Assembly (NCBI GenBank): GCA_905221605.1
Contig: CAJNDS010002735.1
Location: 122,001-186,000 of the forward strand
DNA: 64,000 nt
Source: Symbiodinium natans
Lineage: Eukaryota; Sar; Dinophyceae; Suessiales; Symbiodiniaceae
Direction of reading: 5' to 3'
Of the stretch, positions 42,401 to 51,400 are shown piece after piece. Within the stretch, counting starts at the first letter, position 1, and every line of letters starts with the position of its first letter. Below the pieces are notes generated by a model. That model did no database searches. It was not told where the DNA came from and saw only the letters and a list, made by a program, of their open reading frames with translations. The translations under genes were made by a program, and so were the position numbers.

Positions 42401-45400
42401 ATGTGATGAGCCTTCCAACTTTGGCAGACTACACACCAAGCAATCCGACGGCACTGGGTGATTGGATCGCAATGATCGAACCAATGCTGTCTTCGCTGAC
42501 AGATACAGGAAGAGTGTGGTGGCAATGCGTCTACTCAAAGGCATATCAAGCGTATGCCAAATGGTTGAGTGTTTCTCCACTGGAAAGGTTGGGCATCAAG
42601 GCTGAGCTAGAAGGGCTCAAGGTGGTTCAAACTGTGCATGTTTTGTTGGAGCAGAGAGCGGTGTCTTTGCTGCTACAGGCGATTCCGGAGAGATTGAAGA
42701 CCGAGATCGTTTCCACTCGAATGTTGGGGTCGGTGATGATATTTTACAAATTGCTGACGGTCTACCAACCAGGTGGAGCAAATGAGCGCAGCACAATGTT
42801 GAACTTCTTGGTGCAACCATCTTCAGCAACCTCGATCTCAGAGGCTATTAAGGGAGTGCGACAATGGGCGCAATGGCGTTCCCGATTAAGGGAGCTGCGA
42901 GCATCCGAGCCGGACGCTACCTTGCTAATCAAGGGATTGGATGCTTTATCATCCGCGTTGCTGGCAAAACACCCTACGGTGCATTTCAGAGTGGCATCCT
43001 TTCGGGAGAAATTGGGGGTGGACTACTCGCCGACCTCTGAAACTGCGACACAACTAGCTGAAATGTTACAGGCAGAGTTTGAACTGCTATTGCATAGTGC
43101 TGGTGAACAAGAGGTGAAGCAGGACTCGGACGCCAAGAAAAGGGCCAGGTTAAACAAGGCCCAAAAGGGAACTGGTGACGAGACAGAGGAGGGTGACAAA
43201 GGCAAAGGGAAAGGAAAAAGGTACAGCGGAGATGGTGAACGTCCTTTCTGTTGGATATATGGGAAGACCGATGCAGGTTGCAAGTTCGGATCCCGCTGCA
43301 AATTTCGCCATGACAAAGACTCCCTTGAGCGAGGAAGATGTTTTGAGTGTGGGGCCGTTGGCCATCTGCAGCCGCAATGTCCATATAAGGATGGTGCAAG
43401 TTCCAATGTGGACTCAAACCCTGAGAGAAGCAGATCTAAAGGGAATTCTCCCAAAGGGGGAAAGGGCGGCAAAGGTGCGAAATGGGGAAATGCCAAAAAG
43501 GCAGAGGTAGCTGAAGGGGGAGATGAGACGGCTAATGCGGGATTGGATAAAGGTTCTGCAAGTCCCTCATCACCATCAACACCCAATCAAGTCCTTGCTG
43601 AAGCGTTGGAAGTGCTGAAATCTATGAAGCTGTCATCAGCGCAGTCAGCATCGAGCGGGGATCCCAGTGTTCGAATGTTATGTGGATCTGGATTGTTTCA
43701 GCAGGAAGGGAGAGTGGCGTTGGTGGATACAGCTGCTACGCATCTTGTGCGGACGCTTTTTCCATGGGAATGTTTACCCGACACTACTGTTATGGTGCAA
43801 AGCGCGCTTGGTGGTGTGGCAATGAGGATTACAGAGAAAGGGACGTTGATTAGGGAAGACAATGGGCCCCTGATTATCCCTCTCTGGTTGATTTTGGAGT
43901 TTGGGGCGAACCTCACTGTGATCAATGGGATGTGTCACGTGGGTGCAAAATCTTCGCTGGACCAGCTCTTGTGGTTTGAACATGGCTGTTTGGTTATGGA
44001 TTACAAAACAGCTGAAAAAATGGTTTTGCATGCTGAAAGGCAGCGTGCGTCTTGGTCCCATTCTCAATGGAGGAATGGAAGGGCGGACTGTGGAGTCGGT
44101 TCGTCGGATGCCACGTTGTTGCCGAAGCAGGGAGAAGGCCGAGGAGTATGCGTTCTACATGTGGCCAGGGTTTCTGACACCAATGAGTGTTCGGGAATGG
44201 GCATGTTGGACTCGGGAGCATCACATCCTCTCAGATCACTTCGTCCTGGAGAACAGCTTCCGCAGCAAAAGGTGTTGGTGTCTTTAGCTGTTGGATCTCG
44301 GGAGATGTGTATTACCCCAGGTGGGACCCTGGTAACTCCTGAAATGGTAGATCCACTAGTGCCAATTGGCAAAGCGAGCGCCTTGGTTGGTCTCAGAGTT
44401 CAGTGGCGTGGTGGCAAGTGCACAGCCTCACATCCTGTTCTGGGGGAACTTCGCGTTCGTGATCTGAATGGGTGCCCTTGTTTGGAAAAGGAGGTGGCGC
44501 TTCAGATCATTGATGAAATGGATTGGTGCTCACCAAAGCAAGCTTTGAAGGTGGCACGTATGGTTCAAGGGTGTCCGAATACGGACAACGAGGTGGCTGT
44601 AAAAACGTCGTTGCAAAGCGCAGCGCGGACAGCGTCAGCGAATGAGGAGGAGTTCGTCCAGGCATGCTGGAGATTTCTTCGGTGGTATTATGGGGATATA
44701 CCAGAAAATATGCTGATGGAGCTGTTGCCACGTGGAGATATTGCGGCGTTGCCTTTCAACCGTCATAAAAGGAGACGGCTGGCACGAGCAAAAAGGGTGG
44801 TGGTACACCTATTTTCAGGAAAACAAAAATGGCATTTTCCCAGTCGGGATGTGGAGGTACTGGAGCTGGATTTGACAAAAGGTGGTGACCTACATAATTC
44901 GAGCGTCTGGAAGTATCTTCTGCATTTGGCGGCTGAAGGAAAGGTGGTTGCTGTGGTGGGAGGACCTCCATGCAGGACAGTGTCAAGGTTGAGAGGTGAA
45001 GACGGTGGTCCACCTGTATTACGCCGACGCTGTGGACCTGAACGGTTGGGGTTAAAGAGTCTTCCTTGGCCACATCAAGAATTAGCTCAAAAGGATGGTG
45101 TTTTACTTCTGAAGATGCTTTTCCTATATGACGTGGCGGTGCATTCAAGGGGTGGAACTGCTGAAGTCATCAATGGAAGTTCTGTCTTCTTTGGCATGGA
45201 AAGCCCTGGGGACCCTGAACTCATAGGGAAAGATTTCTCTCAGAACGGCAAAACGGTCTTGAGTGCTGAGGATCTGGTGGATGGTTCTCAGGAAGGGCTC
45301 TCAAGTCCTACCTTCTGGAGTTGGCCAGAGGTGAAAAGCTTTTGTGAGCGTTATGGAATGTACGCTGCACACTTTGATCAAGGAGCATTGGGACATGCTC

Positions 45401-48400
45401 TGGTGAAACCTACGACTTTCCTGGTGTCTGATATGGAACTATGGGAATCGTTGGAACAGGTTCGCGTGGTTGTTCCGTGGTCAGCAACATTCGCTTCTAC
45501 CCTGGAAGAGCGTATTGGACAATCCTCTATATGGGCGCGATGGGCGTTTGGATTGGTTAAAAGAATACGTCACAGGTTGGCACAATGGTTGCATGAGAGC
45601 GATGCTGAACGGGAAGCTACGGTGTTAAAAAAAGAAGAACGAGAAGGGACGTTACGGAGGTTGACGACCGAGGAGCGAGCTTTCCGTGACCATTGCCTAA
45701 GGGGGCATATTCCCTTCAGACGTGATTGTCAAATCTGTGTGTCTGCTGCTGGAAAAGAGCGTCGCCATTTGAGGCGAAAGCATGGGGATGCTTACACTTT
45801 ATCATTGGACTTAGCGGGTCCATACAAGTTTTCAAAGGATGCTCACCAGCAGAAGCCACGACACGCTGTTATTGGTGTGTATCAATTTCCAATGTTGGAT
45901 CCCAATGTGGGTCGCCCTCCAGAAAAGGAGGAAGATGCGGATGAGGTGGAAGATCAGGTGGTAGATGATGGTGCTGGTGTTGGAGAATGGTTAGGCGATG
46001 CAGTCGCTAACTTCGAGGAGGAAGACTCTGCACCGGTGGAACCTGCGCCAGTTCTGGAGGCAGAGGTGTTGAAAATTCAAGCTTCTGAAAAATCCTGGAA
46101 GGAACTGAAGGACCACTTGACCCAACCGGTCCGTATGATCAACTTCGTTATGGTGGAGCCGATTGTGGACAAACAGCAAACAACTGTTTTATCGGCAGTT
46201 CAAAGAATGATGGTGCGCTTGCAGAGACATGGGTATCCGGTGTTGAGAATCCACTCAGATCGAGCGGGGGAGTTTGTCAATGCACGCTTCCGGTCCTTTT
46301 GCGAAACTCGTCTGATATATAGGACCACTGGTGATCCTGGAGTCCCGCAAACAAATGGGCGCGCTGAAGCATGTGTGGGTTTATTCAAACGTGGTGTCAG
46401 GTCGCTCTTAAAGGAGGCGCGACTCGGGCCGGCGTACTGGGCACTGGCTGCTCGCCATTGGTCAATGTTACGGTGGCAGAAAGCTGAAAGGGAGTTGGGG
46501 TTGAATCCTAAAGCATTGCTTCCCTTTGGTGCTCAGATTCAAGTCAAACGTCGTCCGTGGGAGTTGCTGGGTCCGGATGGAACAAAGAAAGGTCGGCAAT
46601 GGGTCGATCGTACGCAGCCTGCGCTTCTTTTGGGTCCATGCGATGACCTACCTGGTGGTTATTGGGTGGAAGCTCAAGGGACTGCAAAAGATCCGGATGA
46701 ACTGGTGTTATTTCCCTGCACTACGATTTTTTCCAATATAAAGGAACCGCCTGAATTGGAGCTGGAAGGGGTGGTAGAAGAACAGGAGCCTTCTCCTCCA
46801 GAGCATCGTCTCAAGGGGAAAAAACCGGCGCTTCGGTTCGCTGATGAGGAAGGTCCTCCTTTACCTCCGCCTCGCGATCCTCCAGTTCGCCATCGGTTGA
46901 TGGAGAAAAGCCCGGCCTCTTCACTGCGTGGTCATGTGGGCTCCTTGCGCTTGCTCCGCAAGCGGGGGGAGAGTCCGCCCTTAGAAATTTTCGAGGATGA
47001 CATGCAGGGTCTGGGGGAGCTGGAAGAAAATGCAGATGTTGAGGACAATGTTCCTGGTGATGAGTATTGGCCGACTTGCTGTTCTCCTCATGAAAATGCT
47101 TATTTGGTCTGCAAAAGTGAGACTGCTGAGGATGGAACACAGTTGGAAAAAGAAGAGCAAAAAGCCAAGTCAATGTATGAAAGGTCTATGTATGATTACG
47201 TGGACTGTGAGGAGCTTTTGGAAGGGATTGTATACCCAAAGAGGGTGAATCGAAGAGGTGGTATCAACAATTGGTGTACAAGTACGCGAGCTCTGGTGTT
47301 GGGCCACTATACTCATGGCGGAGTGTGTGGTATCACAAAAGAGACCCATCGAAGACCATGGCTATGTCGTTATTTGGCATCATTCGTGAGGCACCACAAA
47401 CCTGATGCCAAATTTTCTGCTCTTCAAATCTCGTGCAATGCTCCGGTGTCATTGCATAGGGATAGTCACAATGAAAAACATTGCTGCAATTATGTGTGTG
47501 GCTTTGGTGACTATAAAGATGGTCAGCTGTGGGTTGAGGATGAAAAGGTTTTAGAGGAAGGAGCTGAAGTGGTGGAGCAATCTTATGGGAAGAAAGTCCT
47601 ACCTGGAAAATTGGTGGATATCCACTGGAACTTCATGTCGTTCTTTCCGAGAAAGCTGCATGGCCCTATGCCTTGGAAAGGAAACAGGGTATCCTTGACA
47701 GGGTACACACCTGTTTTTATGGAGCGTTTGAGCTACAAGGATAGGTGCTATCTTCTCCAACGCAAGTTTCCTCTTCCGGAACCACAGGCTGAAGAAGGTG
47801 AAAAAAGGAAGTGGTTAAAAATGACGTTGAAAGAGACCTCGCTGGACGACCTTGCAGAAGAAGTCGACTACGCTGTGTTCGAAGCGCATCAATGGGCTCT
47901 AGAAGAGCATTTGAGTATTCGACGCCTAATTGCTGAACAGGAATGTTGCATCTTGGACGAGTTCCATGGATCGGCCAATGAGTCGAGTGAAGAAAAAGGA
48001 TCAGAGACTAGAGAATGGCTGGTTAAAGCAAAAAGGGCTGAGGAACAGCTATCGAAGTTTTTGGTCAAAGCAGCTCAAGTTCAGCAAATGGTACAAGAAA
48101 ATACCGCGCTTGAGGCAGCAGAGGAGGTTGAGTTCCTGCAAACAAAAACAATCCCTACACAAGAAGCCATGCAAGAGCTGGAAAAGTGGAGGGAATCATT
48201 GTCGGACGAGGTGACGTCTTTGGTGAAAGAGTTGGAGGTGGTGGAACCAACAACTCAAGAAAAGCTGGACAAATTGGCGGAAGAGCCTAATGCACCGGTG
48301 ATTGAGTACGTTCCCAGTCTGGTGGTGTTTACCCGGAAGCAAGGGACAGGGAGGCGACGTGCCCGTATCTGTGCATGTGGAAACTTCATTTCGTCAACGG

Positions 48401-51400
48401 CAGCTACAGAATATGAAGGGCCGAGGTCACTCAGTCGTCACTCGCTGTACGCTCCAGGTTTAGATTCAACTACATTCAGGTGTCAAGTGAGGCACGCAGC
48501 ATATATGGTGTGGATCATCGCTGGCTTGGACATTTCCAAAGCTTTTCTGACGGCGCCGATGAATAGGGCACAAAGAGAAGGGCGTTTGGCGGTGGTGCAG
48601 CCCCCAAGGGCGGCGGTGAAGTTGGGTCTTTGCACAAAAGAGGAGCGGTGGATTGTGAGAAAGGCCTTGTACGGTTTGGCCGAAAGTCCTGCAGCATGGG
48701 TGGAGTGGCGAGACCAACGTCTTCAAGGTATGTCTTGGGTGTCAAAGGATGGACAAGCAATGAGCTTTCCGAGGTCCAGTGCCGACCCAAGCCCGCTCCC
48801 CACTACGGCACAAGAAAAGCCGGAAGGTGCAAGCAAGTTGGTAGGGACAATGGGTCTTTACGTGGATGATTTTTTGATGGCTGGGACTATGACAGTGCTC
48901 CGGGAGGCCTTGGAACAGATCAGGAAGGAGTGGAAAACTTCTGAACCCGAGTTCTGTGGTCCAGGCTGTGGTGATGGATTCCTGAAGTTTTTGGGTGTCC
49001 AAATCTGGTATCGAAATGGCGGCTTCTTTCTCAACCAGGAGGACTTTGTGAGAGATTTGCTGAACCGAAGAGGGTATCAGATTGATGAAACTGGAAAAGG
49101 TAGTAACCTGCCAATGGTGAAAGAAACTCCAGGTGAAGAAGAGGAGGTGGATATTCCTTCCTTGCGAGCGGCACAAGGTGCCGTAGGGGAGTTCCTCTGG
49201 GTGGCAATCAAAACTCGACCTGATTTGGCGTTCTGCACGAGCCAGTTGTCTTTGTGGACATCCCGACGGCCGCGATTTGTGGTTAAAAAGGCTGAGGAGG
49301 TTTTCCGATACCTTGCTGCAACTCCAACGTTAGGCTTGACGTTCGGAGCAATCGCAACATGCGAAAAAGAAAGAAATGAGGTGTTGCGTTATGGACGAGG
49401 TGTTAAGGTGGTGGAGTCCTACGCGGATGCCAGCTTTGCAGCAGGTGAAAATGAAAAGAGCCACTCAGGAGCGGTGGTGGTGTGGGGTGACTGTCCAGTG
49501 ATGTGGGCAACACAAAGACAATCAACGGTGGCTTTAAGTACAGCTGAAGCTGAATTACATGCGTCCATAGAGGGAGCAACGATGATTCAGTCGTGCACCC
49601 CTATAATTGCCGCTTTGGTTGGAACAGGTGAAGAATCGCTGCAAAAAGTGCTGTATACAGATTCGGTTTCAACGTGCTCGATCATTCAACATCCTGCTGG
49701 AAGCTGGAGGACAAGACACCTGAGAATTCGAGCAGCCGGTGTCAGGTCTCTGGTGGACCGTGGTTATATGGTGATAGCGCACCTTCGCGGTGAGTATATG
49801 ATCGCTGACCTGTTGACTAAGTTGATGAGTGGACAGGTGTACGCAAAGCAAAAGGCACTTTGGGGTCTCCGACTGTTGGTACAAGGGACTGACTTGAAAA
49901 AAGCCTCGCTTGCAATGGCGGTCATGATGGTGGCTGCATCTCTGCAAGGGATGGCAACTGGTAGCGAAGAAGTGTCAACTGCTGGATTCTTTTGCTCAGA
50001 AGAGGGGGTGTGCAAGGTCGCCAACACGTCTACGGTGATGGTTCTGGCTCAAGGTATTGAAATGGTTGTCAACAATTCAGACCTTGTTGCATATTTGGTG
50101 GCAGCAATTATACTCTGGGAACTGGCATCGTGCCTCTTTCGACGGCTGTATAAATGGCTGTGGGTCAAGAAAGCGGTGGTTATTCCTGCGAGTGCCACTT
50201 TGTATACAACAGTGGGTGGGAACTGTATGCACGCAAGCAGTGACTGTGATGTTCTGCGATATTCACAGCTCAGAGCTAAGACGCTTTGTAAGCATTGCCT
50301 CAAGGATGGCTGGGTGGTGAATGCTGAGTTCCTTGATGAGGAACGAGCCGCTGGAACGTGAATTTTCCAAGTGCGAGGTGAAGAAATCCTCAATGGTAAA
50401 GGATTCAGCCAATGAGCTGAAGGTTCGTCCTGGAAGACGTTAAACCACAATGTGCATTTCAAGCAGCTGGCTGCTGCCTAAATGGCGGTTTTTGGCCAAA
50501 GATCTGCACCTCCAATGTGTCCTAGGAAATCCTAGGACAGGGGGAGTGCGGAGCTGCAATTGGTATTGTAGAAAGAAGTTGGTATTGGAAGTTGAAGGGT
50601 CAATGAACCCGGTAATCTTTGGCTCAAGCCATGACCAAAGCGGTCAAAGGTTTCGTAAAAAGTGTGCCCTTGGTTTGGGGTCTTGTTGTTCGGTTGTTAG
50701 TTGTTCCAGGGGTGTTAAGGGCTTCTGTTGGGGTTGACTGTTTTGTTCCCTGTCCTCCTTCGGTTGCCCCCCGTATAGGGTTTAGGGTTTAGGGTTTAGG
50801 GTTTAGGGTTTAGGGTTTAGGGTTAGGGTTTAGGGCATAGGGTTTAGGGCTTGGGGTGCCAAAGTTCACAAAGCGCACGAAATAAATGCATGCGAACATG
50901 ACTCGGATTGTTTTGAAGCAATGTGAGTTCTCAAAATGCTGGTCCCTTTTGGGGTGCCCGAAACACGAGCGGCCACCTTGTAATCAGGACCCCAAAACGG
51001 ACCACGTTTTCGAGAAGTGACCAATATGCGGCAAGCCAACACCAAATCCCAGGCAGAGACTCAGAGAGCGATCACATTCTCAAAGCCAGCGCTCAAACAC
51101 CTGTATTGCAGCGCTTTTAACCCTGACTCCTACTACTTGCTTTGTCACACCTGAAGGGAAGTTGAGTGTTGGATGCCTTGGGTTTCTCTTTGTGCCGGGT
51201 CTTCTGGAAACCTAGACCTTCTGAGGCATGGAGGTGGATTTCGGTGTCGGAGGGGCCTTTGCACAAGGGCTAGGATTCCATGTCCATCGAGTTTAGCTTA
51301 CAAAGAAAAGCTCCATTTCTTTTTGTTACGGACCTTTCGGCGTCCTTCGATCCTTTTGTGTGAACAAGACAAGCGCCATTTTGTTACGGACAGTTCACTG

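Larger units (their letters stand above)
40848..50775 (+). mobile_element. Ty1/copia-type LTR retrotransposon, 9.9 kb, apparently intact
   Basis: LTRs of 230 and 229 bp flank a 3073-codon single ORF. A 5-bp duplication TAGGG (40843-40847 and 50776-50780) marks insertion into a TTTAGGG array; the right flank is shifted by five bases, as a true duplication requires. Domain order Gag-PR-IN-RT-RNaseH is that of copia. The LTRs differ by about four substitutions and one indel, and the ORF has no stop or frameshift, so the insertion is recent and could be autonomous. It lies antisense in an intron of a host coiled-coil gene. Confidence 0.95.

Noticed and set aside
47250-47740. AlkB-type repair enzyme as the identity of the dioxygenase domain
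   Set aside because: The HRDSHN sequence and RVSLTGY end fit TET/JBP better than the HxD and RxNxTxR pattern of AlkB, though a profile search is needed.
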